Shown here: one piece after another, positions 1-12,883 of the stretch | How positions within the stretch are numbered: the stretch's first letter is position 1 | How the letters are laid out: each line of letters starts with the position of its first letter | Source of the DNA: Plantago ovata | Lineage: Eukaryota > Streptophyta > Magnoliopsida > Lamiales > Plantaginaceae | Assembly: GCA_028274465.1 (NCBI GenBank) | Contig: CM051456.1 | Coordinates: 20,679,033 to 20,743,032 of the forward strand | Reading direction: 5' to 3' | Length of the DNA stretch: 64,000 nucleotides | Position numbers and translations under genes: made by a program | The notes under the pieces: generated by a model | What the model saw: the letters and a program-made list of their open reading frames with translations, nothing else | The model's database searches: none | What the model was told of the DNA's origin: nothing

Positions 1-3000
1 TAGTTCCTAATGGTCCTAAGATCCAGTCTAATGAACGAAAGAAGTCATTCAATCGAGAACATATCAGGATCTTCTCAAAGATGAATATGACGAAGAATTA
101 TTTGAGTACTATGCCACCTCACAGCTTGTACTGGTATCTCTAGATGGATCCATGAAGCCAGTCGGGCCTCCTGCAATATATACATCATTGGATCCATCTC
201 CTGATGAAAATTACATCTTGATTAATTCAATGCATCGTCCATATTCTTTCACAGTGCCATGTGGGAGGTTCCCCAAAAAGGTTGATCTTTGGGCAGCTGA
301 TGGCACATTTCTAAGAGAAATTTGCGATTTACCTCTTGCTGAGGATATTCCTATTACACATAATAGTGTTCGAAAAGGAATGCGCTCAATCAATTGGAGA
401 GCAGACAAACCATCCACACTTTATTGGTATTTCTCTGAAGTTTATCTTTTTTCCTTTCTTTTTCTAAAGAGTTAGTTTTCCATTTTAATGTTAGTTTTCC
501 ATTTTAATGAATCTACTAAGAGTCGTGAGTGATAATAACAGTTTGTAACTTCGATATGCTATAACTTTAGAATATGCTATTATGTGTTTTCCTTCTCTTT
601 GTTTCTTATTTTCCACTCTTCTTTTTGGTCTAATTTAGTGATGTTTGGACCATCGTATGACTTGGACAATAAAGCATGGAGCTATGAAGCTAATAGAGAG
701 TAAATTTTGTACTATGATTTAAAGGCTATTCTTAGACAATAAAGAATTTCTAATGTGTATCGTAGAGGTTTCTGAAAAGGTGTAGTACTTAAGTAAATAT
801 ACCATGTTCAACTACAGACTGTCTTTTGAATGAGACCTCCTCCCTCCAACATCATTTCTTCCAATCTTTTCAGTCTGTTGTTTTAATACTTTTCTTAAGA
901 AATGTTTTTAGTTGTTTTAACATGATCATGTACAACTGTGTGCACATTGGTGTTACTGTTTGGTGGATCTAATTTGTCTCTGTTCTGCTGATGAATAAGG
1001 GTTGAGACACAGGATGGTGGTGATGCAAAAATAGAAGTCTCTCCACGTGATATAATTTACACTCAACCTGCCGAGTCACTTCCAAGTGAGCAACCGGTGG
1101 TTTTGCATAAGCTTGACTATAGATATGGGTACGAGTACAAACTGGTCTTTCCATATTTGGTGATTCTTTAATTGTTTAGATCACCCGGAAGGCATGCATT
1201 GCTTTGTTATTTCTTACATCTCTCTGCTGTCTTGATTCACTTATATCTGTTACTTGACACTATAACAATTTGGTGCTGGAATGAACAATTTTCATAGCTG
1301 TCTGACAATGTCAGTTCATGAACACAAATATATTAATTAGAACTTGTATGCTCTTTATTCTTGATAAAGTAGTCAATTGTGAATGGGGATGTTCATGGTG
1401 AATGCTCTGATTGATGATGCCTACTTTTGCCTAGTCCTTAAGTAACTCTGCCAAGTCCAGTTAATACTCTGGACTTTAACTTGAAACTCTAGTTAGCATG
1501 AGTTACGACTATATTATATGTCTGACTTCATTTTTGTTCTGTCAAAACTAATTCATGTTTTTGTGTAAAGCAATTGATATTATTGCTATTGCCTTCACTG
1601 ATTGACTTTGCCGATATCTCTTTTGTTCAGAGGTATTGTTTGGTCCGATGATTCCCTTGCATTAGTTTATGAATCTTGGTATAAAACAAGGAGAGTACGA
1701 ACCTGGGTTATTTCTCCTGGATCTGAGGGTGCAAATCCACGCATACTATTTGATAGATCTTCCGAAGATGTTTACTCAGATCCGGGTTCTCCCATGCTGC
1801 GAAGAACTCCTATTGGCACATATGTGATTGCGAAGGTCAAGAAGCAAGGTGATGAGACCACATATATCTTATTAAATGGGAGCGGTGCTACTCCAAAAGG
1901 GAATGTACCATTCTTGGATCTGTTTGACCTGTAAGTTATCGCAACAATTATTATAAATTTTTAATATATGCTATCCAACTAATTTGCAATAGATCTATCC
2001 TTACTTTATTTGCTCTCTTTCTAAACAACACACCACTCACAATTCTTTATTCTTTCTTTATCCCTTCTTTAATCAATTAATTCCCATGCCTGTCCAAGAA
2101 CTTGCAGCAGATGTGTTGGAGAGAGTATTTCTTATGCTATATAACTTCATTAGCATCATTATTCTCCAGAATCTGACACAATAAGTACTTGCAGAAATAC
2201 AGGGAACAAGGAAAGGCTATGGGAGAGTGATAAGGAAAATTACTATGAGAGTGTCGTTGCCCTGGTTTCCGATCAGGTTCATGACACAGAGTTGAGTTTG
2301 GATAAATTGAAAATACTGACTTCGAAAGAATCTAAAACTGAAAACACCCAGTATTTTATACTGAGTTGGCCAGAAAAGAAAGCATGCCAGATTACAAACT
2401 TTCCACATCCTTACCCTCAGCTGTCTTCTTTAAAGAAGGAAATGATTAGGTACCAGAGGAAGGACGGGGTTCAGCTTACTGCAACCCTGTATCTTCCACC
2501 AGATTATGATCCTGCTAGAGATGGACCCCTTCCTTGCTTGATGTGGTCTTACCCTGGAGAGTTCAAGAGTAAAGATGCAGCTTCACAAGTACGTGGTTCG
2601 CCTAATGAGTTCACTGGCATTGGTGCAACATCTCCCCTACTTTGGCTAGCAAGAAGGCACGCCTCCCTCCTATTCCCTTGCTTGCATTTGCCTTATTTTT
2701 CCCTCTCCAGCAGCTCATCATTAAATGAAATCACACTTCATTGATGATCTCCTCACATGCTGCAGGTTTGCCATCTTATCAGGACCAACAATACCCATCA
2801 TTGGTGAGGGAAATGAGGAGGCAAATGATAGGTACTTCTTATTGTTAATTCTCGGATAAATGATTAATGCACTAAACCACTTTTAGATTAAAATTTAGTA
2901 AATGTCAACTTAGTTCTTCATGGGTAGCAAGCATCAAACGGACAATATCTTGCTAGTAATTCTCTGTCAACCAGAAGCAAGAGAAGTTGGTGATATGTGT

Positions 3001-4748
3001 TTCCCATATCAAATAAAGTTTCAGTATAATCTAATAAGTTGTGCATTTGATTTCCAACTGATGCATTGTATAAAAATTTTGTTTTGCATTTTGTTTCCAA
3101 AGAGTTACAACTTGATTGCCGCCACTGCTTGTGATAGGATATGGAACCATATAGTTTATCATAATCTAGTGAACATACTTCAAGCTTCTATTAGTGGAGT
3201 TCTGCTCTAATTGATCTAGGGACTATTTGTGCCATCATGGGAGCTAAATCATTAATATTACAGAAATAATAGCTTGATGAGATTTATAAAATCAGATTGA
3301 CTTAAAAGAGCCGTGATACCTTGTTTAGCTTCTCAGTCGGAATTAGTGCAGTTTTGTATCCATTGACAAAAAATTATATTCATCAGTTATGTAGAGCAAC
3401 TTGTTGCAAGTGCAGAGGCTGCTGTTGAGGAAGTTATCCGTCGAGGAGTAAGTTTTTCTCATTCTAACATATATGTAGCAAAATAAATTCTTCAGTCAAT
3501 GAATGTTTATGGGAATACTATCCTCTGTAGGTGGCTCACCCCAACAAAGTTGCTGTTGGTGGTCACTCATATGGGGCTTTCATGACTGCGAATCTTCTGG
3601 CTCATGCACCCCATCTTTTCTGTTGTGGAATTGCTCGCTCAGGAGCATACAACAGGACGCTTACACCTTTCGGGTTTCAGGTAATGCATTTCAGAGGCTG
3701 AGAAAATAATTGTTTCCAGTCTTAGTTTATGCATTGTCGTTTTCGTTTTTGCTAGAGTGTTCTGAACTCTAAATGTGCCTTTTCTCTGAAGAATGAGGAT
3801 AGGACGCTTTGGGAGGCTACTAGTACCTATGTTGACATGAGTCCCTTCATGTCAGCTAACAAGATTAAGAAGCCTATCTTGCTTATACATGGAGAGGAAG
3901 ATAACAATTCAGGAACCATGACAATGCAGGTATACCCCCTCTTTCTTCTGCATGCTAGCAGCAATGCGAGGCATTTTGAAGCAATTTATCGCTGATTGGA
4001 CATAATGGTTATTGTTTTTGCTTTTTAGGCCACGCTGCTTCCGTTAGGTAATTTAGCCAGAATTTTCTGTGACCGGTATTTGACATTTAAATAGCACTTT
4101 GTTTTTATGCAGCCACCCTATTCCTTTTTTAGCATAAGTTGCGCAGTTATCATTTCTACTGATCAACCTTTTTGGCTTTTTCTTTGTTCAGAGTTTAGGA
4201 GTCAGAATGATGTTATTTTTTTAGGAGTTAGCTAAGATTCACTTCCTAACTTTTAGAGCATAAGTTACTAAAGTTATTTCTTTGAGCACTATTCATGCAT
4301 TGAGCAATTATCATTTCTATTACAGTATTAGTCAAAATATTTGCTTGTTTAGAATGCAGAGTTATGTTGTTTTTTGAGCAGCTAGCTAAATACTTCTTTC
4401 CGCCTTGTTAATTTATTTATATGACATGTAATGCAGTCGGATCGTTTCTACAATGCATTGAAAGGCCATGGTGCACTTTGTCGCCTAGTGGTCCTACCAT
4501 TTGAGAGCCATGGTTATGCAGCACGAGAGAGCGTGATGCATGTTCTCTGGGAAACTGATAGATGGCTTCAGAAGTTCTGTGTGGAGAATTCATCAGACAT
4601 TGCTGAAGGTTTAGACACCTCTAAAGATACTGAGAGCAAAGGTGCCACTGATGCAGAAAGCAAAGTTGGTGTAGCTGGAGGAGTTCCAGAGCAGGAGGAG
4701 CCAGAAGTTGGTAGATTTTATACTGCACGCAGGTCATTATTGTGGTAA
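1..4748 (+). CDS. CGEP: Glutamyl endopeptidase, chloroplastic (prolyl oligopeptidase family S9), 3' part
   Basis: Plastid stromal serine peptidase that cleaves after glutamate (family knowledge). The 5' end lies outside the window. Nine exons join in phase: 1-426, 1000-1128, 1631-1930, 2195-2656, 2766-2831, 3387-3447, 3531-3680, 3792-3929, 4437-4748 (stop 4746-4748). The first exon reads SLDPSPDENY, then a beta-propeller region; the C-terminal alpha/beta hydrolase domain has the nucleophile motif GHSYGAF (exon 7), the acid in HGEEDNNSG (exon 8) and the histidine in ESHGYAARES (exon 9). After the catalytic domain comes an acidic, low-complexity tail. Oddities: bases 3-44 read in frame 3 (VPNGPKIQSNERKK) while the rest of exon 1 from 47 reads in frame 2 (IQSRTYQDLLKDE), which implies one missing base near 44/45. 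The intron 2657-2765 begins with GC rather than GT. Family assignment is secure; exon edges come from splice sites plus phase. Confidence 0.93.
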
Positions 4749-7540
4749 AGTCTTCATCTCCTTTCATATTTAATATTTCCATCTGTTTGATTGGTGCGAA
4801 ACCGAAACTCTCAGAGTGCAGAAATGAGCATCTGAAATAAATGGGCTAAGAAGGCTGGCTTTATGATGTGAATCTTACTGAAGTCTGTTTTATGGTGTAT
4901 GTGATGCAGATGTCATTGAGCAAGATTAGAAAAGGTGTAAAGCTTTCAACTAATGATCCAACAGGATTCAGCTTTACATGTGGTATGCTGATCTTTACCT
5001 AAAGTATATATTTGGCCCAGTAATAAGAATATAAGATATATCTATTCAAGTGGTAGATTTTATTTGTCATTTTTTAAATTCTTTTTCATAGGTGATGATT
5101 TAGCTTTGAATGGTTCATTGATTTATGTCATGTGCAGGATATCTTGCCATCGATCCATCTACAAGGAGCTATTTCTAGTGGCATGGGCAGTGAATTGGAA
5201 AGTCGCATGGGTGGTAAATTGAAAATACACATTAGTTCTATATATGAATTAAAACTGGCTATTTTTAGTACTGGAAATGGCCCTTCAGCCAAGTCTAGGG
5301 GATATGATGAGTGGTATTTATTTACCTACCTCAAAGATGGGTGTTCGAACTCATCTTCGCCAATCTGATCCCCAGAATTTGAGGAAGAAAGTGGGACAAA
5401 AATAATGTTGGAAAAATCAGTCATTTGATTATTTTTCCTGGTGGCATGGGCATCAGAACTGGAAATGTAGCATGGGTAGTCAGTATTAGAAATGAGTCTT
5501 ATATGTTGTACTCTTATACTAGTATAGTGGTTGGTACTACTTGGCAGCAATAATAAACTTAATAAGAACTTCCAACTTGTTTAAAAACTAGTCTGTATGG
5601 TATTATGTGCATATTTTCTCTCTTCAATTACCATGAAAGAGCATCTAGGCCTTTTAGTAAATCCCATTGCACAGCCTTTGTGAGTTGCTGCAAGCTGCCC
5701 TGTTTCCTTACCTTTTCTTACACATTAATTCCAATTCTAATGCATTGCATGCCTCTTTTACGGTTTTACCCCACCCCTGGAAGCAGATATTCTTGTGACA
5801 AACTTAATGACCTGCTCGGTATGCCTGAACAGTGAAACAATGGAACAAGGACAAGCCATATGGAATCTTAGGCGATTTATTGCGGTGTTAAATGCAGTTA
5901 GAACTTCTTTTGTTTCGGTAGAGTCAATACTACAAACCGTTTGAGGGAGTATGTTAAGGGTTGGGATGAAGAATAGTAAATTTTTAGGGAGGGGGGTGAA
6001 TTTTTATGTTTGGAGTTAATTTAAGGAATTTAGCAGGTAGTAGGGTAATGATTTGATTTGGTTAATGAATGTGTTGAGAATTGTGTGTTTTCTTTTTTAG
6101 AATGTGTTTTTTGCCTTAAAAAGGAGAAGGAAAAATGAGAAGAATTTTTGTTGCCACCTAACCTGAGAGAAAATGAGGAAAAGAAAATGAAAAAATGTGA
6201 GAAAATGTTGTATAGTAGGGATATTCATAGAGCTCTAATGTATGGGCACATTTAGAGATTGATATCTCGAAATCACATAATCTTGAATTAGAAAGAAACT
6301 GCTAGAAGAATTCGTTTGTCTTGGAGAGCAAGTGGATCTTTGACTAGGGAAAGGAAAAGAGAGCCTGCATGCGGAGTCGGGGAGCATTCTATCGCGACTA
6401 CTTTTTTAGTATTAGTAATAGGAGCATCCTCAAGGTGAAGCCGCGAATACAGGATGTGAGTACATCATGACTACTTTTAGTATTAGTAATAGGAGCATCC
6501 TCATAAAACAACAGAACAAAGAGGGCATCTCTAAATGAGTTTTAAACTTTAAACGAACTTTAAACGGTATGTTACTTTTCATACGGGGAGGAAGAAGAAT
6601 AGTTGGTCCGTCATGCATGGATGTAACATGACAATGAAATTCTCCATCTAAAAATCAAATCAAATCTTGGATTAGCCATGACAATTCAACAGTTACGTTT
6701 CATAGTTACTTTTCTTAATAGTTACGTTCGTCGTTAACCATGACAATGAAATTCTCCGTCTCCATCCTTGAACTGCCACCACCAACACCAACATATATTA
6801 TCTAAAACATGGATACCGTACGATGCGCGATGTGCCATTATAGTACATACTGTATACTCCATAACTTAACTTTCTCCTACCTTTCCTCTTCAGTGCTCTT
6901 TATTTCTCCCTAGCATTTCTTTCTAGTAGACTCTCTCTCATATATTTTTATGGGTTATGGGTGTAATTTTACTACATGTGTCCTTAAAACTTTTACATAC
7001 TTTTTTTTTTAAAAAAAATCTTTAATATTTCTAATTGACATTTTACTCCAACCACAAATAAAATTACTTCAAAATTATATAGAAAAAATAAAAAAAGATG
7101 GTGAATCAGTTGGAGGAAATGTAGATGGATATTTGTATATCGGGAATCCAATCAGTGTGCGGATGAGCTGACAAATATGAAATTGAAATGTTGGTCGGGA
7201 AGATGCATCGGATGCTCCACGCTCACGATTCATATGAGTAGTTTATATAATTATGATTAGTATTCGAGTTGGTTGACTAATTTGTAACACGAATACTTGC
7301 CCGAAACTTGTAATTTCCTCCGGCTGAGCTAGCAATAATATAATTTAATAAAGGAAAATAAAAGACGGTAATGATGAAAAGTCCAAATAAGTTCGGTCGC
7401 CATTTTAGCGGAATCTGAGAAGAAGATTCTGACTATCGTCGTCTTCTTCTTCTTATTCCCACCCTCCAATCCAATCTCAATTACCGAGGGACCCACATTT
7501 CCCCCCTTTCCACACCGGTCTTCTCCAGCATTCACCTACT
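4749..7540. other. 3' flank of CGEP and intergenic DNA
   Basis: No convincing gene. The first part (to about 5560) is probably CGEP 3' UTR, perhaps with a spliced intron, and holds two loose copies of a GTGGCATGGGCA-containing sequence (about 5180 and 5440) and AATAA-type signals near 5550. At 6397-6506 a roughly 35-bp sequence (GACTACTTTT...GGAGCATCCTCA) occurs twice, 72 bp apart. The 7430-7500 stretch is CT-rich, typical of a plant promoter or leader. Confidence 0.5.
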
Positions 7541-7542
7541 CA

Positions 7543-7549
7543 CTATAAA
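7543..7549 (+). promoter_or_regulatory. Candidate TATA box for the SMP-30-like gene
   Basis: CTATAAA lies about 150 bp upstream of the ATG at 7697, followed by a C/A-rich leader with no upstream ATG that I noticed. Placement is reasonable for a plant TATA promoter, but it is a short motif and unproven. Confidence 0.4.
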
Positions 7550-7696
7550 CTCCAATTCAATCCTACCTTCCATTACTCTATTATTATGCTACTAGCCTAC
7601 TACTCGTACTAGTCTACTACTCCTACATACAACAATTTCAAATAACCCAACACCAAAATCAAACCTAAAATTAAAACAACACTCACCCATCCATCA

Positions 7697-9226
7697 ATGG
7701 CCTACTTCCTCTGCTCGGCCAGATTCTTCGTCCTCATCTTCCTCCTCTCCGCCGTCCCACTCGCCTACATCCTCCACTACGAAACCTCCTCCCCCTCCTC
7801 ACGCCCGACCCACACCTACGAGTACCACAGCTCCGGATGGCTTCGTGAGTGCACCAAATGGGACCATCTCAACAGCCGTTTCCTCGTCTCCTTCTTCGAG
7901 GGAGGTTTCGGTGTGGTCCCTCTCAATGATGGCGCTGTTTCCCAGGAGATTCCAGTGGTTACCAACGCTGGATTGGGGAGTAATTCGTCCCTAGGGTTTG
8001 TGATTGATCGGCCTAGGGATCGTGTGTTGGTGGTCATTGCTGATGTTATTGGCAATAAATACAGTGCTCTTGCTGCCTATAGTCTCACCACCTGGGATCG
8101 CATGTTCCTTACCCAGCTCAGTGGTCCTGGTTAGTCTCTCTCTTCGCCTTTGCTTATTAGTTTCCATTAGTTGCAAATTGAAAATATGTTTCTATTTAAT
8201 GATTCTCGCTTGTATTCTAATTGTTTAGAGCATTACTTATGCTATTTTAATTAATTAATTAATGAAATTTTTACCCGTTTCACATGTAATCTATCCAGCA
8301 TAGTTTATTCCTCAATTTGGTTGGATGAACTCATCAGTGTTTTTAATAGATGATGAAATTCTTAGGAAAAGAGAAGGTGAGTCAATACAATGAAATTTGG
8401 TTGGTGAGCCTGCAGATAGCTTTCAATATCATTGATAATGACATTTAATAATAATTGATACTTATATAATAAGATAGGTGACATTTCGTAGCATTATTTA
8501 TTATACTAGTACTACATTGTTCACGAGGTGCAATTTTTGTATGATTAATTATTATGCAAAAAAACTTGGTGACATGGCACAGTCCTAATAATAATAATGA
8601 GATTAGCTGAAATGGTAGTGATAAATGGGTTAATGTTGTCATCATCTTTCTAAGCTTGGTGACGGTGGTTCTTCAACTGTCCAGAGGATGGAGTATTTGC
8701 GGATGATGTGGCTGTTGATCAGGAAGGAAATGCTTACGTAACCGACACTAAAGGAAACAAAATCTGGAAAGTTGGAGCGGATGGAAAATTCATCACCACC
8801 ATCACAAGTCCCCTCTTTACTCCCAAAGAGTGGTACAAGAACTTGGTTGGACTAAATGGGATCGTTTACCATCCAAACGGGTACTTGCTAGTCGTCCACA
8901 CGTTATCTGGCAATCTGTTGAAGATTAACATTGGGAAGGGAGATGAAGTGAAGTTGGTTAAGGTAACTGGTTCGTTATTGTTTGGAGATGGAATGGAGCT
9001 CTTGTCTCCCACGAAACTCGTGGTTGCTGGAAACCCTTCAAGATTGGTGGAAAGCACTGATGACTGGGAGACAGGGAAGGTCGTAGGGAAGGTGTTCTCG
9101 AGTGCTACTCATCGTTTAGTTACTGCAGCGACAGTGAAGGATGGTAAGGTGTATCTAAACCACATGTTCGGTTTGGGGTATCCTAAGAAAAAACATGTTC
9201 TTGCTGAAGCAGTTTTCTCTTCGTGA
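7697..9226 (+). CDS. SMP-30/gluconolactonase-like beta-propeller protein with signal anchor
   Basis: Two exons, 7697-8129 and 8685-9226 (GT-AG, phase 1), predict 324 aa. The N-terminus MAYFLCSARFFVLIFLLSAV is a signal peptide or membrane anchor, followed by a Pro/Ser-rich linker. The rest has propeller-type repeats: GFVIDRPRDRVLVV, ADDVAVDQEGNAYVTDTKGN, VGLNGIVYHPNGYLLVV, all characteristic of the SMP-30/gluconolactonase/NHL-like fold often labelled 'calcium-dependent phosphotriesterase superfamily' in plants. The substrate is unknown. The gene lies downstream of CGEP; I recall members of the same two families being near neighbours in Arabidopsis. No truncation is visible. The fold call is fairly safe; enzymatic activity is not established. 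Confidence 0.85.
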
Positions 9227-10146
9227 AATTTGGGATGAGTATGATTGTTGTAGTGGCTAATTCGTGTACTTCGCTTGTACCCTTTTGGTTTGAGGTTACT
9301 TTCTTTATCCTTTCCCCTTGTCATTTAAGATAGGGTGCCCTTTAAGATATGTAAGAAATGTATCTGAATTTTCTGGCAATGTAGTTGCTCTCGCGCTAAT
9401 CTGATGGTTTTACTGCTTTTAAGCATTAAACTTTTAGTTCTGTAGACAACTAATGTATGGATTACACCTCCAGTAACCTTTTACCTGAACCTAACATATG
9501 AAATTTTTAGCAGAATCATATAAAGAAGATGGATTTTTTATTTATTTATTTTTTTTTTTAAGGAACTCTGATATCTTCTGTGGTCTTATAATGAAGAGAG
9601 ATCTTATAAGGGTAAGAGACTTTTATGATCTCCGGGTTTGCGAAAGAAAAGGTTTTGAAAGCTTGAAAATGAAGTTAAATAGCAGATCCATCATCCATGT
9701 ATTTGAAAGTAATAAGTGACAAAGAATTAAGATTAATAATCCTTCTCAAAAAAAAAGAAAAAAAAAACAAAGAGAAGATTAATCATCACTCAGTTGAATT
9801 TTCAAAAGGAAAAGTTACATGAAGGGTGAAGCAATATAATTCTCCTCATCATAAATGAAATAAATACTATCTGCATTTATAGAATTTGCATCAGTAGCAG
9901 ATCTTATGTTACATTTTGAATCCAATTGACAGTACTGTTAGAGTAGCTGAATCTTTCATTTCTGTATATGAAGTTCTGAATTGCTCAATGACAATTACTC
10001 TACCAGTCTACTACCAGCAACCTATCGACTTAATGCAGACTTAAAGTATCGTTGATTCAGAAACTTCAGAACCATCCTGTGGCCACAAATCCAGTGTTAA
10101 TCTTTTCACAGGCCGGTTTGGACAGTAACTATATGACTACTCGGAA
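9227..10146. other. Intergenic, convergent gene ends
   Basis: 3' UTRs of the SMP-30-like gene (+) and the first GRAS gene (-) probably meet here. A T-run at 9541-9559 and an A-rich run at 9747-9768 are present. The stretch around 9895-9960 resembles 15233-15280 beside the GRAS pseudogene, so the tandem duplication unit includes 3' flanking DNA. No other gene seen. Confidence 0.5.
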
Positions 10147-11856
10147 TTAGGCTAAAGCAAATTTCCAGGCGGAAAGAGAGAAAACTGGGGTACCTTTCCA
10201 ACCTACCAGCAGGCATTTGCTACTAACATCCAGAGTGCATGATTCTCCGAAAGGAAACTGGTTCACAAGCCAGGAAGCTTGAAAAAGAGATGCTGAGCTA
10301 ACTTCCAATTCTATCATTCCAAACCTGGCAAAGAAAGCCCTCCAAACATCGATACTGACACTCCTGATCACCCTGTCATACCCTTCCGCAGCCACGATGT
10401 TAAGTATAACATGACGAAAAAACCCATGTTCAATAATCGTTCTATCCTGACTGTCATGTGCCATGCTTTCTTCCAGACTGTCGAACATGGCTCCACAATA
10501 GAACAGTGTTTCAATGAAGCGATTCACAAATGAAGGTGAATTGTGATTTGCCTCTGCTTCACAGACCACCATCACTGAAGGTCTGATTTTACTAACTAAA
10601 GCCATTAGCTTTTGTAAACAAACAGGCTGCGAGATTAGAGTCCTCAGCACGTAATTGAAGAGAAATCCCACCGCCTCGTCAGCTTCTATCTCAAAATGTT
10701 CTTCCTTGATCTCTGTTTTGTCTGGCAAGAAGACTACTTTGTAAGAAAAAGGCAAGTCTATTGACCTGGCAAAGCTTTTCAAGAGTTCCCCTGATCTATA
10801 CGCTTGAGTTTCATCTGTGAGTTCGACGGCTGTGATCTTTAGGTGTATACTCTCCAATTTCTGGTCAGTTAAGGCCTGCATGAATGCTGGCCATTGTAGC
10901 CCTGTCGATATTTGAAAATCAATCATGTGAACCTTCGGCCTTGTTTTCAAATTCTCCAGAAGTGTCTGTGCTGCAGTAACGTGGATGGCCTGATAGAAGG
11001 GAAGTCGTTGATACATAGTAACTAATGCAAGGGTATTTCTCTTCCTGCAGGCCACATAGACGTTTTTACTCTCCTCTCTTGAGCCAGTTTCATTTCTGAT
11101 CCTTTCCAGGAGTGCTGCAGAAAAATAGAAGATAGCCCTTTGCACCGGAGTACCAGATGTTGATGTACTACATTGACAGTTATCAAGTAATGTACCTGCT
11201 GTGTTATATTCCCCATGGCCAACCTTCTCAGCCGCAGCTAGAAGAAGTTGAGCCAGTTCCACATCTCGTTTGTCTTCCGAACACAGTCCAGAGAGACAAT
11301 GAACATATGGGTTCTCATCCTCGTCGGTGCTAATGATTTTTCGTGAAGAGAACTGTACAAATCTTTCTCCTGCCAACCTCAGAATTTGCTCGGTCGATAA
11401 CTTCTGCCAGTTTTCATTTTCATTCGCAAAACCTTCAGTGCAGTCGTTCGTGATTCTGGGATCCCGGCCAATCTCCTGAGCTGCAGCAGGTAAAGTTTCC
11501 GTCACATTGCTGTGTTCAGAAACTTGCTGCTCGATTTGGGCAGCGTTCTGCTGTGACATCTGCTCTGGTGATAAAAATGAGTCATCAGGATCATATAACA
11601 CTTCATCGCCTGGATCCATGTAAGGATCTTTATATTTCCGTCGTAAGATCAAGTCCTCAATCGGATTCTCTTGGTAGAATCCATATGTATTACAAAACAA
11701 ATGAATATCACCCCAGTCAGGCAAGCCTGATGGTACCTGGCTTTGATTCTCTGCATCCAACCTCAACGCACCATGATATTCCGCAGATTCAAAACCTCCT
11801 TTAGCCAGACTGGATTTCCAGTTAGCTAGTAACCTGAAGGGGTTATCCATCTTCAA
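10147..11856 (-). CDS. GRAS-family transcriptional regulator, tandem copy 1
   Basis: Single-exon gene, 569 aa, nuclear regulator of the plant GRAS family. All family blocks are present: leucine-heptad I (VELAQLLLAAAEKV, about 199-212), VHIID motif as VHMIDFQIS (309-317) in a leucine-rich setting, a PFYRE-like region (SVMVVCEAEANHNSPSFVNRF, 427-447) and the SAW block ending VGWKGTPVFSLSAWK (551-565). The N-terminus (1-150) carries GLPDWGDIHLFCNTYG and YQENPIEDL, shared with copy 2 but not with the DELLA/TVHYNP signature, so it is not a DELLA protein although such genes are often auto-labelled 'RGL1-like'. The start is the ATG encoding MKMDNPF, matching copy 2 (MMDNPF). Intronless structure is typical of GRAS genes. 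Exact subfamily and target genes are unknown. Confidence 0.92.
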   Translation of the reverse strand: MKMDNPFRLLANWKSSLAKGGFESAEYHGALRLDAENQSQVPSGLPDWGDIHLFCNTYGFYQENPIEDLILRRKYKDPYMDPGDEVLYDPDDSFLSPEQMSQQNAAQIEQQVSEHSNVTETLPAAAQEIGRDPRITNDCTEGFANENENWQKLSTEQILRLAGERFVQFSSRKIISTDEDENPYVHCLSGLCSEDKRDVELAQLLLAAAEKVGHGEYNTAGTLLDNCQCSTSTSGTPVQRAIFYFSAALLERIRNETGSREESKNVYVACRKRNTLALVTMYQRLPFYQAIHVTAAQTLLENLKTRPKVHMIDFQISTGLQWPAFMQALTDQKLESIHLKITAVELTDETQAYRSGELLKSFARSIDLPFSYKVVFLPDKTEIKEEHFEIEADEAVGFLFNYVLRTLISQPVCLQKLMALVSKIRPSVMVVCEAEANHNSPSFVNRFIETLFYCGAMFDSLEESMAHDSQDRTIIEHGFFRHVILNIVAAEGYDRVIRSVSIDVWRAFFARFGMIELEVSSASLFQASWLVNQFPFGESCTLDVSSKCLLVGWKGTPVFSLSAWKFALA

Positions 11857-12883
11857 GCAGAAACAAATCAGCAGGTTTTTCTTATTACTTGCATGTGTTC
11901 TATACTTTCTTGGTCAACAACATGCATGAATGCAAAATTTTATGGAATATCCTCTACAGGCAAAAGATTAAACAGAATAGAAGGTTTCTGTTATGACCAA
12001 ATAGCAAAAGGGGGAAGGAAAACTGAGACAGTGAGGCTATTAGTTATGATGTACTATCAATCTGGCAAAATTTAATACTAAACCTCTGTTGTTGAAGAAA
12101 CCTAGCCACCTAGCTATTTCGCTGCACTCCCATTCGTGAACAAGAACACGGTCTCGTTTGACAGTGACCTAGATGGCTAAGCATCTGATGTTTAAATGAA
12201 TACAAACTATAGATGCCAAAAATGAAGAATCTTCCTTTAGACGGCATGATTGTCCTTTTCTATCGACATGAGGACCTCTCAGTTGGAGACAAAACAGGGG
12301 AAGCTTCCTGGAAATAGGTTTAACTTCTTCAGAACAAGACAAGCTTTGGTACGTAACTGATTACGCACCGTGTCATAGGTTGGTCATCTATATATTTCCA
12401 TGCTATTTTTGAAGCAAGAAATGTAAAAGAGAGCTTTTTCATGAAGCAATTTACAGATCATTGAGAATGCTTTTTTCATGCTAATTAAGTAGTGACAACT
12501 TATGCAGGCTAGCATCTTATTAGCTGTCATTAAATATTCTTAGCAATTTACCATAGCAGCAGTAACCCAAAGGTTTTCAACTGCCTCAAGTTGTAACCAA
12601 AACCAGTCCAATTTCATATACTTGAACTGATTATTGCCATTAACTATAAATTTTTAAGACACCGCGAATTTATTACATGAAACTTCTAAAAACATATAGG
12701 ACATGCCAACTACTAACTTATTGGATTGATGGCTAATTGGCTACTCTTTATTTGAATCCTACACATGGAAATGCGCTAACTCGGTTCTATGAGGAAATCA
12801 ACTACATATCAGGTTCTACCATAAGGTCTGAGTTCTTCATGAACAGGTGTAGGAAAGACTTATTCAGATACTCAGTGGTCTTC
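11857..12883. other. Intergenic between GRAS copies 1 and 2
   Basis: Presumed promoter and leader of copy 1 (which reads leftward) and 3' flank of copy 2. No coding region or recognisable element seen. Confidence 0.4.

Noticed and set aside
11553..11804. Short + strand frames opposite the GRAS genes (also at 13026-13277 and 14182-14415)
   Set aside because: Antisense shadows; no family signature.
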